From the NCBI GenBank assembly GCA_039707465.1, contig CM077645.1, positions 148,300,503-148,364,502 of the forward strand: a stretch of DNA of 64,000 nucleotides, in the 5' to 3' direction. Shown piece by piece: positions 20,705-32,241 of the stretch. The stretch is from Rhabdophis nuchalis. Its lineage: Eukaryota > Chordata > Lepidosauria > Squamata > Natricidae. The notes below the pieces were generated by a model, which saw only the letters and a program-made list of their open reading frames with translations, was not told where the DNA came from and did no database searches. The stretch's first letter is position 1. The number at the start of each line of letters is the position of its first letter. Position numbers and translations under genes: made by a program.

Positions 20705-22016
20705 CCGTATTTTTGGGAGTATAAGATGCACTTTTTTCCTCTAAAAAGAGGCTGAAAATTTGGGTGTGTGTTATACATCGAATACAGCATTTTTTTGCCT
20801 CCTTCACCAAAATGGCCATGCGCATACCCTTATGAAGGCTTCCAGAGAGTTCCTGGGGGCTGGGGGGGGGGCAGAAATGAGCAAAAAACAGAGCGTTTTT
20901 GCCCCCACAGCCCCCAGCAGCACTCTATAAGCCTCCATAAGGCTATGCATGCACTTTTTTTGACCCAAAAATGGCCCATTTTCACGATAAATATGCTGGT
21001 TTTTTGCTTATTTTTGACCCCCCACCCCCACCAGGAGCACTCTGCAAGCCCCCCCCCCAAGGCTATTCATGCCTTTTATTTGAACTTTTGCAAAAAATGG
21101 GCCGTTTGGGGGAGGTTTGCAAAGTGCAAAAAGGTTTTTTTTTCCTTTTGCAAAGCTGTTTATTTAGAGTGATTGATGAAAATTACATTGGTCAAGCAAT
21201 GTGCCTGCAGAAACAAAGATTTGTTCCAAAGGTGGTCAGTGATTTCCTTCTCCAGCACATGGATAAATACACCTGGAAGCATCTATCTACCTACCTACCT
21301 ACTCTCTCTCCCTCTACCTACCTTACATTCTCTCTCTTCCTACCTATATACTGTATTTCTCTCTCTCTCTAGTTCTCTCTCTCTATCCCTCTACCTACCT
21401 ACCTACCTACCTATTCTCTCTCTACCTACCTATCTAGTGTATTTCTCTCTCTCTCTCTATTTCTCTCCATCCCTCTACCTACCTATCTACACTCGCTCTC
21501 TTCCTACCTATCTACTGTATTTCTCTCCCCCCTCTATCTACCTATCTACCTATCTACCTACTCTCTCTCTGACCCTACATATTTACTGTATTTGTCTCTC
21601 TCTATTTCTCTCTATCCCTCTATCTACTTACCTATCTACACTCTCTCTCTTCCTACCTACCTATTGTATTTCTCTCTCTCTCTCTCTCCCTCCCTCCCTC
21701 CCTCCCTCCCTCCCTCCCTCTACCTATCTACCTACCCTCTCTCTCCCCCTACCTATCTACTGTATTTCTCTCTATACCTCTACCTACCTATCTACACACT
21801 CTCTCTTCCTACCTACCTACTGTATTTCTCTCCCTCCCTCCTCCCTCCCTCTACCTATCTACCTACTCTCTCTCTCCCCCTACCTATCTACTGTATTTCT
21901 CTCTCTTTCTCTCCCTCTCTATCCCTCTATCTACCTACCTACTTTTTTTTAATTTGCCCCTTCAAAACCTGGGTGTGTCTTATACTCTGGTGCATCTTAT
22001 ACTGTGAAAAATACGG
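20705..22016 (+). mobile_element. Long 'GTATAAGACGCACC' TIR element with internal composite array
   Basis: The ends ccgtatttttgggagtataa and tatactgtgaaaaatacgg are inverted and TA-flanked. Inside lies a unique leader (about 21165-21285) followed by a 660-bp array of CTAC and CTCT units. The copy at 27309-28537 has the same leader and array. The 259- and 147-codon frames here are translations of the array. Confidence 0.8.
21285..21945 (+). repeat. Composite CTAC/CTCT minisatellite-like array
   Basis: A higher-order unit, ctacctatctactgtatt followed by TCTC-rich sequence and then ccctctacctacc, repeats at roughly 60-130 bp spacing with drift. Confidence 0.85.
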
Positions 22017-22019
22017 TAT

Positions 22020-22583
22020 ACTTTCAATAAAATAAAACACGTTTTCCCCCCCCCGAAGTACACAGTGCTACCTATCAGCAACTTTGTATGACCTTACTGA
22101 CAGGACAAAGAAATGTAGTATCAGATTTCATATTTAGCAATTGGGGAAGAATACTTGCTTGGGTCTGTCTGTCTGCCTGTTATAAGAGCATGTAAAATGT
22201 CTAGGGAATTTAAAAGAAAAATTGAAGAGCCAGCTTTGAGTATTGAGACTCCATCGGTGTACTGTGGCTACCTACATGAGCCTTCTAGGGATGTGGAAAC
22301 AAAACATAACTGAATTAACCATCTCCAGCACCTGCTTCTGAGATTTATTCTGAAGATGGACAATTGATTTTTAGTTACATAGCTAAATTAGGATGGCTGT
22401 ATGCTTTCTCTGCCTAGGGCAATCCTCTATTTCAAGGCACCTCCAATGTGAAATATTGAGCAGCCCACTTCTGATGAAAAAAATCCTAAGAAACCAACCA
22501 GAATCATCACAAACATGCTATGATAAGGTGACTAGATCACATTAAAATGTGTATGAATTAACATACAAAATGTTTTAATACAC
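22020..22583. other. Intergenic DNA, no gene recognised
   Basis: No coding exon or repeat identified. Confidence 0.4.
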
Positions 22584-22850
22584 ATCTATATCAGAGGTGA
22601 TATTAAGCAGGTTCTGACCAGTTCTGGAGAACCAGTAGCAAAATTTTGAGTAGCTCGGAGAGCCGGTAAATACCACCTCTGACTGGCCCCACCTCCATCT
22701 ATTCTCTGCCTCCCGAGTCCCAACTGATCTGGAAACGGAGATTTTACAGTATCCTTCCCCTGCCACGCCACACCAAGCCATGCCACACCCACCAAGCCAC
22801 GCACACAGAACCAATAGTAAAAAAAAATGAATTCCACCACTGATCTATAT
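22584..22850 (-). mobile_element. hAT-like MITE, family A, with target duplication
   Basis: The element is 22592-22842, with ends cagaggtgatatt and gaattccaccactg. The perfect 8-bp duplication atctatat lies at 22584-22591 and 22843-22850. It has no frame. This copy and the next one are 110 bp apart, in the same orientation, but at different target sites, so they are separate insertions. Confidence 0.93.
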
Positions 22851-22943
22851 CCTTTATTTTGTTAAAGTGATACAAAAGTACTCATCCAAGGTTGAATTGA
22901 TAGGAGTCTCCTCCATAAATGTGGTTAATATTTTTTAAAGTCC

Positions 22944-23206
22944 ATTTAAGCCAGAGATGGTATTCAGCAGGTTCCGACCATTTCTGGAGAACTGGTAACG
23001 GAAATTTTGAGTAGTTCGGCAAACTGGTAAATACCACCTCTGACTGGCCCCGCCTCCATCTATTCTCTGTCTCCAGAGCCCCAGCTGATTGGGAGGAAAT
23101 GGAGTGGGGCGGGAATGGAGGGGGAGTATCCTTCCCCTGTCATGCCATCAAGCCATGCTCACAAAACCAGCAGTAAAAAAAATTGAATCCCACCACTGAT
23201 TTAAGC
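22944..23206 (-). mobile_element. hAT-like MITE, family A, second copy
   Basis: The element is 22952-23198, with the perfect 8-bp duplication atttaagc at 22944-22951 and 23199-23206. Ends are cagagatggtattc and gaatcccaccactg. Confidence 0.93.
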
Positions 23207-23209
23207 TAA

Positions 23210-23830
23210 TGACTAACATTGTATTTTCTGGTAACAGACTTCTTGAATTAATTATATGACTGTTTTTTTGAACTTGGGAGCACATTTTTGAATATAATGT
23301 TCATGTATTAATTATTATTTTTATCTTACTCTGCCTCCCACAAGTGGACCTCCTTAGAACAACTTTGCCTAGTATGCTAATCTATAAGACCTTTCCCAAC
23401 ATTGAGTTGGAATATATCCATCCCTCTTTGGGTTGCCACATAATAATGTCATCATAAAATGTATTGCTTCCATTGCCTTACCTGTACATGATCTGCTGAA
23501 TCATGTTTGTGTGTTAATTACTATATACAAAATGATGAGTTTTCTCTTCTATGGTGGATGTCCTCTCCTTCCAGCATGGCATCAACCAGCAAATATAGCA
23601 ACCCAATGGAAATGGATTCTGCTTGAGCTTCTCTGAGCTATCTTTCCTCCACCACACCCCATCTGGTCATCCTCTAAGTTAAAACAATAAGCAATGAAGA
23701 ACCATACAGATTAATATTGGATAAAATAGAAGAGAAGCTTCATTGTCAGTTTTTTCTGTGAACACATTGGCACACATTAAAAAAAAGAAATTTTGATGCC
23801 TGCTCTCAAATATATCTGTATCTGTATCTC
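23210..23830. other. Intergenic DNA, no gene recognised
   Basis: AT-rich, non-coding, with no classified repeat. Confidence 0.4.
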
Positions 23831-23835
23831 TGTCT

Positions 23836-23838
23836 CTA

Positions 23839-23912
<74 letters not shown>

Positions 23913-23945
23913 CCTACCTACCTACCTACCTACCTACCTATCTAT
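23836..23945 (+). repeat. (TATC)n/(CTAC)n array, GATA (Bkm-type)
   Basis: About 18 TCTA units followed by CTAC units. GATA repeats are characteristic of snake Bkm DNA but occur genome-wide, so they do not by themselves indicate a sex chromosome. Confidence 0.97.
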
Positions 23946-23947
23946 CT

Positions 23948-24062
23948 GTTTAACAGATTAACAGAGTTGGAAGGGACCTTGCAGGTCATCTAATCCAACC
24001 CCCTGCCCAAGCAGGAGGCCCTACATCTGCCTCTACCTAGGATTGAACTCACAACCTTGATA
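23948..24062 (-). mobile_element. tRNA-CR1 SINE or CR1 3' end
   Basis: Contains cagagttggaagggacct, then aggattgaactcacaacctt. It matches the fuller copy at 59925-60095, where a tRNA-like head can be read on the minus strand. Confidence 0.7.
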
Positions 24063-24064
24063 GA

Positions 24065-24673
24065 AATAGCTCAGGGAAGAAGGAGGCAGATCTTGCTACG
24101 ATTGTGTGGTAATTGAGGGTAATTGAGAATAATTAGTAGGTTAATCATCAGGCAGTAAGAGCAACAAATATAGAGAAACCAGCAATTAAGCAGAGTCCAC
24201 AACATCCAACATTATTTACATGACAGTGCAATAAAAAAAAAGCACTGATAGAGTTACAAGCAGACTTTTCGCTGATGCCTTTTCTAATTCATACTTGCAC
24301 AAGCCTCCTAACATCCTTCCCCAAATAAAGTGGGGGAGCGGTTGCAGTCTTCTTGCTTCTGCCTCATTGGAAGCCTGGAAATGAGTTGGATTCAAAAACA
24401 CACCTTTCAACACTCCAAAAACGGGTCACCTGACTTCCTCTCCAAGGTAAAAGTGATAAGGCATTGCAGATTCAACCTGCTTGAAACTCCCTGGGACTCA
24501 GGTTTGGAGAGAGTTGAAGACCATATAATGCCATCAAGTCAAAAATTGGGGCTATCGAGGCATGATGGTGCCAGGATAATCTGCAAGAGGTGACAGAGCC
24601 AGGAACTGGTCATTCCCCAATAATGGGGATTATTGTGAAGCTCTGCCTTGTGTAGCTTGCCTAGCACAACACC
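24065..24673. other. Intergenic DNA, no gene recognised
   Basis: No exon or repeat family recognised. Confidence 0.4.
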
Positions 24674-24890
24674 ATATTTGCTATGTATTATATATAGTTG
24701 TCAGTTGAAGTCCTCATTCTGGTCCCCTGTTAGAGCGGGAAAATACTCCCTCCTGATTGGTTGATCGGTTTCCTATAAAAGGAGCTGTGTCAGCCAGGGA
24801 GTTCCGTTGCCTCACAGGCATATTGAATAAAGAGCTGTTAGAAATCACTCTGGCCTCACCGCCGTTCTTCACCCAGAACTTAACAATATT
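24674..24890 (+). mobile_element. Solo LTR (207 bp)
   Basis: The LTR runs 24679-24885, begins TGCTATG and ends TTAACA. It is flanked by the perfect 5-bp duplication atatt (24674-24678 and 24886-24890). It has a TATA box (tataaaa, 24774-24780) and AATAAA (24826-24831). It is unrelated in sequence to the LTRs at 10757 and 15454. No internal region remains, as expected after LTR-LTR recombination. Confidence 0.85.
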
Positions 24891-25209
24891 GTCTTTTGTG
24901 ACACCTGTGTATTATTATAAAAGGCAAAACCAGACATAAATGGCCATTGTTTCTGTCACAAACAAATGAAAAGTATGGATAGGCAATAACTAGAAAGTCT
25001 TGGATTTGCAGTCAATATATGCTTATCTTCCACAAATAATGCACAAATACTTATCCATGCACACAGACACATGCAGACGACATGTATGAATCCATATCTA
25101 GAGTCAAGGTATCTCACAATCAGCAGCTCACAGGTAGCTGTTCACTACGAGTTGTAGGAAGAAGGTGAAAGTGAGTAGAATTAGTTCCCACATTCTGATT
25201 TCTCATTTG
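24891..25209. other. Intergenic DNA, no gene recognised
   Basis: Non-coding; only scattered CA dinucleotides. Confidence 0.4.
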
Positions 25210-25394
25210 ATGCAGTGCAGTGGTGGGTTTCAAATTTTTTTAGAACCTACTCTGTAGGTGTGGCCTATTTTGTGGGCATGGCTTGGCAGTCATGTGACAG
25301 GGTGGTAGTGGGCACCTTTTAAAATGTGGTGAAACTCATTTAACAACGCTCTTGCTTAGAAACCCAAATTTTGGACTCAATTGTGATGATAAAT

Positions 25395-25486
<92 letters not shown>

Positions 25487-25636
25487 TCCTTTCCCTCCTG
25501 TTGGGTCACTGGCAGCGGTGGGCCAGATTTACTTCCAGGTACGCCGGTGGAACCCCCTCTCACCGGTTCTCTAAATTTCACCAACCGGCTCTCGCGAGTA
25601 GGTGCGAGCCTGCAGAAACCCACCACTGATGCAGTG
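25210..25636 (+). mobile_element. hAT-like MITE, family B, second copy with internal (TTTC)n
   Basis: The element is 25218-25628, with TIRs cagtggtgggtttc and gaaacccaccactg and the perfect 8-bp duplication atgcagtg (25210-25217 and 25629-25636). The (TTTC)n tract (25395-25490) sits at the position equivalent to that in 19615-20052. Confidence 0.95.
25395..25490 (+). repeat. (TTTC)n microsatellite inside family B MITE
   Basis: A pure tetranucleotide tract of about 95 bp. Confidence 0.98.
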
Positions 25637-25950
25637 GCATGCTTGCGTACAAGGTCAGTCGCTCGGAGAATGTTCCACCAACAACATTCATTTTTCTTCC
25701 CACCACTTCAATTCTATTTACTGGAGTCAGTCTGCACATTTAGCTGCCAGTCATCATGTATCAAATCACTAAGTGTTATACATACAAGTGTTGCATTAAA
25801 GACTTAATCTTAACTGCCATTAGCCAGCTCTCAGAATGAACAAAGCTCTGATTCCATTCCTTGAGCTATAGGAATGATCAAAATGAATCTTAAAAAGTGG
25901 GTTTGGCAAATCAAATTAATTCTTATTACATTCCCCCCCACCCCCCCGCT
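25637..25950. other. Intergenic DNA, no feature recognised
   Basis: No exon or repeat seen apart from a C-run at about 25934-25948. Confidence 0.4.
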
Positions 25951-25953
25951 ATA

Positions 25954-26338
25954 CAGGTAGTTCTCAACTTACGACCCCACTTGAGCTCAACATTTCCCTT
26001 GCTAAGTGAAACATTTAACTGAGTTTTGCCCCATTTTAGGACTTTCTGGCCACAGTTGTTAAGTGAATCACTGCAGTTGTTAAGTTAGTAACAGAGATGT
26101 TAAGTGAATCTAGCTTCCTCATTGACTTTGCTTGTCAGAAGGTTGCAAAAGAGGATCACATGACGCTGAGACACTGCAACCTTCATAAATATGAGTCAGG
26201 TGCCAAGTGTTTGAATTTTCATCCTGGGACAATGGAGATTCTTCCATGGTCATAAGTGTGAAAAACAGTCATAAGTCACTTTTTAAAGTGATGTTGTAAC
26301 TTTGAACAGTCACTAAATGAACGGTTGAGGACTACTTG
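25954..26338 (+). mobile_element. TA-flanked Tigger-like MITE, copy 2
   Basis: Ends caggtagttctcaacttac and cggttgaggactacttg, with TA at 25952-25953 and 26339-26340. No transposase. Confidence 0.88.
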
Positions 26339-26340
26339 TA

Positions 26341-27306
26341 CAAGATCCTAGTGAGTGCATGTTATTCTAAAATATCTAAATGATCTCTCAGTGGCCATTC
26401 AAAGAAATTAATCTCAGTTGATTCATCCCTATCAGCTTCTGACTACAATTCTCGTCATGCCACATAATATGTTAACTATGAATATACTCTTTAATACAGT
26501 CTTTATTCAACTGAATGAAGTAGTATTCAGGATGAAGGCTCACTGGGGAGCCAAGCCTGGGTTATGCAGAACAAGAATTTATCTTAGGTAAAGTTTGATT
26601 TTAGATCTTATTGCTTGGACAGGTTCAATATTTACTTCACTGGACCAAGGAAAAGGTATTGACAGAGCAAGCATGTTTCATCAGCCTAGCCATACAAATA
26701 GCATGCTGTTATCAGTGATGGCATTTATTCTAAGATTTATCCATTATATACTGTAAATAGTTCATTATTAGAAGTATAAACTTTTCTCCCTTGCCATTCT
26801 GCCCAGGAAATCAAATCAAACGCAAAAGCTGAAATCTTGCCACATCCTTAACACTTGTGGTTCCTATTTTCCCATTCTTCAAAGTTATTTTTATTTGTTT
26901 AATAGGACAGAACCTAAACTTAATGTTAGGTTGAACTCTTCATTAAGCATCCAGACACTGTGATAATCTGCAAGCTTTGACTGCTAGAAGAAATTGTTGT
27001 CATTGTGCCATATTTTCCATACGGAGCAGCAGTGAAGTGGGAGCCATACTTTCTGCAGTGTTTACCTTAATTTATCCAACGAGAAACTCCTTAAAACTCT
27101 ACAACTGGGGTAGCAAATGCTCCAGCTAAGAGCCTGTGGGGAAATCATCACTTTCTTTCTACACATTTTGAGATAAAAGCTTCAGGACGTCTTTCAGAAT
27201 TGCTCCCAAATATTTTAAGGTAGGAATGGCAGTCTCCACCCACTCAGGATTAATCACCAACAGTTTTCCTCCTCTGTCCTAACTGAGGCTGGCGACACTC
27301 CAAATA
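26341..27306. other. Intergenic DNA, no gene recognised
   Basis: About 1 kb of AT-rich sequence with no supported feature. Confidence 0.4.
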
Positions 27307-27308
27307 TA

Positions 27309-28537
27309 CCATATTTTTCGGAGTATAAAACGCACCTTTTTTCCTCTAAAATGAGGCTGAAAATCTGGGTACGTCTTATACATCGAATATAGCATTTTTT
27401 GCCTCCTGAAACTTTGCCCCTTCACCAAAATGGCTGCGCACATACCCTTATGGAGGCTTCCAGAGACCTCCTGGGGGCTGGGGAAGGCAGAAATGAGAAA
27501 AAAAACAGGGTGTTTTTGCCACCCCAGCCCCCAGCAGCACTCTATAAGCCTCCATAAGGCTATGCATTCTATTTTTTGACCAAAAAATGGCCTGTTTTCA
27601 CGAAAAAAGGCTGTTTTTCCTCATTTTGCCTCCCCCCCAGGAGCACTCTGCAAGCCCCCCCCCCCAAGGCTGTTCATGCCATTTATTTGGGGGGGGGAAA
27701 CGGACCCATTTTCGTGAAAAACGGGCCATTTGGGAGAGGTTTGCACAGTGCAAAAAGATGGGTTTTTTTCCCTTTTGGAAAGCTGTTTAGTTAGAGTGGT
27801 TGATGAGAATTACGTTGGCCAAGTACTGTGCCTGCAGAAACAAAGATTTGTTCCAAAAGTGGCCAGTGATTTCCTTCTCCAGCACATGGGTAAATACACC
27901 TGGAAACAGCTATCTACCTACCTACTCTCTCCCTCCCTCCCTCCCTATCTACTGTATTTCTCTCTCTCTCTATTTCTCTCTCTATTTTTCTCTTTCTATC
28001 CCTCTACCTACCTACCTATCTACACACACTCTCTTTCCCTACCTACTGTATTTCTCTCCCCCCCTCTACCTGCCTACCTACCTACTCTTTCTCTCCCCCT
28101 ACCTATCTACTGTATTTCTCTCTCTCTATTTCCCTCTCTATTTTTCTCTCTCTATCCCTCTACCTACCTATCTACACACTCTCTCTCCCTACCTACCTAC
28201 TGTATTTCTCTCTCTCCCCTCTATCTACCTACTCTCTCTCCCCCCCTACCTATCTACTGTATTTCTCTCTATTTCTCTCTCTCTATCCCTCTACCTACTT
28301 ATCTGTCTACACACACTATCTCTCCCTACTTACCTACCTACTGTATTTATCTCTCTCTTTCTCTCCCTCTCCCTTTATCTACCTAACTACCTAACTACAC
28401 ACTCTGTCTCCTTACCTTACTATATTTCTCTCTTTCTCTCCCTCTCTATCTACCTACCTACTTTTTAAAAAAAATTGCCTCTTCAAAACCTGGGTGCGTC
28501 TTGTACTCCGGTGCATCTTATACTCCGAAAAATATGG
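27309..28537 (+). mobile_element. Long 'GTATAAGACGCACC' TIR element, second long copy
   Basis: Ends catatttttcggagtataa and tatactccgaaaaatatgg, TA-flanked (27307-27308 and 28538-28539). It has the same leader (27783-27905) and composite array (27905-28462) as 20705-22016. The similarity of the whole internal block shows that the array was already present before these copies spread. Confidence 0.85.
27905..28462 (+). repeat. Composite CTAC/CTCT array, second copy
   Basis: The same higher-order unit as 21285-21945, with different copy number and drift. Confidence 0.85.
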
Positions 28538-28539
28538 TA

Positions 28540-28990
28540 ATATATTTAAGAAAAAGCATCTTCTTAATATCATGGCACCAAAAGTTTTGATTTCTATGTC
28601 TTGGCTTCACATTAGAATAATACAGATAGTTGTTCCTAAGTTTCTGAGTGCACAGATGTGACGTAATTGGCACAGCTACACACAGCACCATAAATTTGAG
28701 GTAGGGTGACACAGTATTAATCACTTGGAGGTGCAATTTGTCACTTTAAGTGTGAAGGCAGGAAGTGAGTAAGTAATCCACAATGTTCTTCACCATGACA
28801 TCAAGATTTCCTTTATTCCAAATACTTCTCAGCTCATAATTAGAGTATCTTCTTTCCATAGTATCCTATCTTTCACAATCTGGCCCCATCCAGTAACGTT
28901 AGACTATAATTCCCATCGTCTTTAATCTGACATGCCCATGATTGAATTAAAATTTTTACATTTTTACATTTACATTTTTGTGTAAATCAT
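28540..28990. other. Intergenic DNA, no gene recognised
   Basis: No exon or repeat recognised. Confidence 0.4.
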
Positions 28991-29059
28991 CACACATTTT
29001 ATGGATCAGCTTCATGTACGGAGATCGCAAAATTTTCACTCACTTTTAACTGTTTTGTA

Positions 29060-29165
29060 TATCTATGTATATTTATTGTTTTAATTTCCCTGTGCACCGC
29101 TCCGAGTCCCCTTGGGGAGATGGAGCGGTCTAGAAATTAAATATATTATTATTATTATTATTATT
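29060..29165 (+). mobile_element. L2-like LINE 3' end, (ATT)n tail
   Basis: The segment ctgtgcaccgctccgagtcc and ggggagatggagcggtc is the conserved 3' hairpin type of these LINEs. The tail is ATT repeats. Confidence 0.75.
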
Positions 29166-29439
29166 CACTGGTATGAAAGCAAAGACACAATTATTCTTAC
29201 ATTGCTAAGATTGTCTGTGTAAGACTTTTGTGCAGACCTGCTTAGGTTTATATAGTTCAGTGAAACCCCAGGGAAAAAAAAGGTAGGGGCTCTTCCTTAG
29301 GTGTGTGAAGCTTCACAGGAATCGATTCCTGAAAATAGGAAAGGAAGGTTAGACTTGATTTGCCAAATCAATTACTAATTTGTTTATTTACTGTGAGTAG
29401 AGGAAGGAAAAAGCAAATTGGTGCGTGCAATTCTATATA

Positions 29440-30392
29440 AGCTAATCTGGATGGGTAGTAACAAACTCAAGCTCAACCCGTCCAAGACTGAGTGGCTGTG
29501 GCTTCCGGCACCCCGATTCAGCCAGATTATTCCAACTCTGGCCATTGGGGGCGAAACACCGGCCCCCGTGGAGAGGGTGCGCAATTTGGGTGTCCTCCTG
29601 GATTCCCGGCTGTCTATGGAGGACCATGTGGCAGCCGTGGCCAGGGGGGCGTTCCATCAGGTACGCCTGATGCGCCAATTGCGCCCCTTGCTGGATCGGA
29701 GTGCCTTACGCACAGTCACTCAAGCACTTGTCACGTCTCGACTCGACTACTGTAATGCTCTCTACATGGGGCTTCCCTTGAGGTGCACCCGAAAGCTACA
29801 GCTAGTCCAGAACGCAGCCGCGCGGGTGATTACGGGAGCGCCTAGACACTCCCATATAACACCAATCTTGCGGGAGCTGCACTGGCTTCCTGTGGTCTTT
29901 CGGGTGCGCTTCAAGGTTCTAACGACCATCTTTAAAGCGCTCCATGGCTCGGGGCCTAGTTATATGCGAGACCGCCTCTTGCCCCATACATCCCTTAGAC
30001 CAATACGCTCCCACGGAGAGGGCCTCCTCAGGGTGCCGTCGGCCGGACAATGCCGACTGGCGACACCCAGGGGGAGAGCCTTCTCTGTGGCGGGACCAGC
30101 CCTTTGGAACGACTTGCCCCCTGAACTCCGTACCATCTCTGACCTCCGCCTCTTCCGCAAGTGTCTGAAGACACACCTATTCCAACTAGCCGGCCTAGCG
30201 TAGCCTCTAATACTGACTCGTAGATAGTTTTAAAATGGGGATTTTAATTCGGTTTTAGCACAGGTTTTTAGTTGAATAAGTTTTTAAAAAATAAGTTTTA
30301 TATGTTTGTATGTTTTTAATGTTCCTGTGCGCCGCCCTGGGTCCGTTTGGAGAAGGGCGGGGTATAAATTCAATAAATACAAATACAAAATA
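29440..30392 (+). mobile_element. L2-like LINE, C-terminal RT frame and 3' end
   Basis: An open frame (29418-30203, 261 codons) encodes the thumb and C-terminus of an L2/CR1-superfamily reverse transcriptase. Motifs include LKLNPSKTEWLWL, VRNLGVLLDSRLSM, SRLDYCNALYMGLP, LQLVQNAAARVITG, ILRELHWLPV, FKVLTTIFKALHG and AFSVAGPALWNDLPPELR. The 3' UTR ends with gccgccctgggtccgtttgg and a tail made of ATAAATACAAA units. It is truncated at the 5' end, so the RT catalytic motif and endonuclease are missing. The frame has no stop, suggesting recent insertion. Related pieces lie at 31750-32190 (-) and 62813-63403 (+). Confidence 0.93.
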
Positions 30393-30549
30393 ATACAAAA
30401 GTTCACTTCACTCTTACTAGAGTTGCCAACTTTTTAACTTGGCTTTAAGAGAAGTTTGTCATTTAGCAAGAACTTGAATTTAAGGTACTAATCATATTGG
30501 TTCTATGTGACACAGATACCAAAGAATGGCAAAGAAAAGTTACATAAAT

Positions 30550-30971
30550 CAGGGGTGGGCTGCTGGGGGCTCGCAGGGTTCGCGGAGACCCTCTAGCTAA
30601 GATTCTGTGCAGTTCGGAGAACCCCCAAATCCCACTCCTGGCTGGCCCCGCCCACCCTGCTCCGACCCTTCCAAGAGTTCCCATGTGGCCTGTTTTGCAT
30701 GCAGGTAAGTGCAGGGTGTGCATGGAGGCTCAGGGAGGGTGAAAAATGGGCCTACTGGAAGTTCAGTAAGGCTGGAAACGGGTCTGTTTCTCACCTCCAG
30801 AGAGCTGCCGGAGCCTGGGGAGGATGTTTCACCCTCCAAGAGGCTCCAGGAAAGCCTCTAGAGCCCCCCCCCCCGGGGGGAACCCCCCCCACCATGGTAC
30901 AGGAGGCCGACTAGGCCCACCCAGCAACCGGGCAGAGAATGCCTTGCTAACATTTTTGAAGCCCGGCCCTG
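30550..30971 (+). mobile_element. hAT-like MITE, family C
   Basis: Starts caggggtgggctgctgggg and ends ttgaagcccggccctg. The flanking 8-mers do not match well, so the target duplication has decayed. It is shared with 60737-61260 (phrases gctaagattctgtgcagttc and gcagagaa...ccttgcta). Non-coding. Confidence 0.72.
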
Positions 30972-31612
30972 GTTAAATGTAATAAAAAAAATAATCTAAA
31001 TTTTGCTGGAATGTAATCCCCGTGAGAATGATTTCAAGATCTACTTGTAAAAGTCATATTTGGCCCCATAGTAGCAACCCAGTTAAAATGTTGCCTCCTT
31101 GGTTCAATTCACCCACATTCATGAACAATTTCACCAGAGCTGGAATTGCTTAATAAAACATGATTTAGAAAAATAAATAAATGTGCAGTTCAGGAACTAT
31201 TTCTCCACTGAAGGTCCTCGCAAGATCAGAGAACATATTCAAATTGCACCCCTTCATTCTTGTTCAATGGGAACCAAGGCAACCCTTTCATTGTGGGTGG
31301 GGAAAACATGTCCTTATTAAATGTATTCTTGAAGGAACTCATAGCCCCATGCCAAAAGGGTTTCTCAGTCTTTAAAGCTTTTGGTTGTTCCTTGTATGAA
31401 CAATTTGTTTCAAACTTCCGAAAGAGATGTTTGAGACTCCTAGGTGGACTTAGGTTGGGGAGGATTTATAGATCCTCTGATCCATCTTCCTGTTTGTGCA
31501 GGACTATACAAATTGATCCCCTGCAGATGGTTATACAACCCCTGAATCATATGCCTGCTGAAAATATTTCAAGAAAGAGAGGAAAAGAGAGGACCGAGCC
31601 AAGTCCCACTTA
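30972..31612. other. Intergenic DNA, no gene recognised
   Basis: A 117-codon frame at 31260-31613 has no family resemblance and lies in non-repetitive AT-rich DNA. I do not support it as a gene. Confidence 0.4.
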
Positions 31613-31655
31613 ACAGATTAACAGAGTGGGAAGGGATCTTGCAAATCATCTAGTC

Positions 31656-32241
31656 CAGGGGTCTGCAAAGTCGGCTCTTTTAAGACTGGTGGACTTCAAC
31701 TCCCAGAATTCCCCAGCCAGCTATACTGGCTGGGGAACTCTGGGAGTTATTTTTTTTTAATTTTTATTATATTTATATCCCGCCCTTCTCCACAGAGGAC
31801 CCAGGGCGGCGCACAAAACTTTAAAAACATACAAAAAATAAATACATAATTTAAAAACATATTAAATTATTCTAATCCTATGCTAAAACCAATTTTAAAA
31901 TACCCAATTTAAAACTCTCTAAAATAGTCCCCACGGGCGGTTAGTCTAGGCCGGCTTGTTGGAAAAGATGTGTCTTTAGACATTGGCGGAAGAGGCGGAG
32001 GTCGGTGATGGTGCGTAATTCAGGGGGTAGGTCGTTCCAAAGGGCAGGGCCCGCCACAGAGAAGGCTCTTCCCCTGGGTGTCGCCAGTCGGCATTGTCCG
32101 GCCGATGGCACCCGGAGAAGGCCCTCTCTGTGGGAGCGGATCGGCCGAACGGATGTATGGGGCAGGAGGCGGTCTCGCATATAACTAAGTCCACCAGTTG
32201 AAGTCCACCAGTCTTAAAAGAGCCGACTTTGCAGACCCCTG
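31656..32241. mobile_element. hAT-like palindromic MITE carrying a nested L2-like insert
   Basis: The left end caggggtctgcaaagtcgg (31656) and right end ccgactttgcagacccctg (to 32241) are inverted. Between them lies a reversed L2-like LINE piece (about 31750-32190). The target duplication (tctagtc on both sides) is slightly altered by two extra bases. Confidence 0.82.
31750..32190 (-). mobile_element. L2-like LINE 3' end nested in a hAT MITE
   Basis: The minus-strand frame 32180-31941 reads MRDRLLPHTSVRPIRSH and AFSVAGPALWNDLPPELR. The 3' UTR contains the reversed gccctgggtcc region near 31795, and the tail is A-rich. Truncated. Confidence 0.9.

Noticed and set aside
21173..22035. Open frames of 259 and 147 codons rich in S, L, Y, T, P
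   Set aside because: They are translations of the CTAC/CTCT array inside a TIR element, with no domain.
27730..28468. Open frames of 218 and 222 codons
   Set aside because: Same array translation in the second long TIR element.
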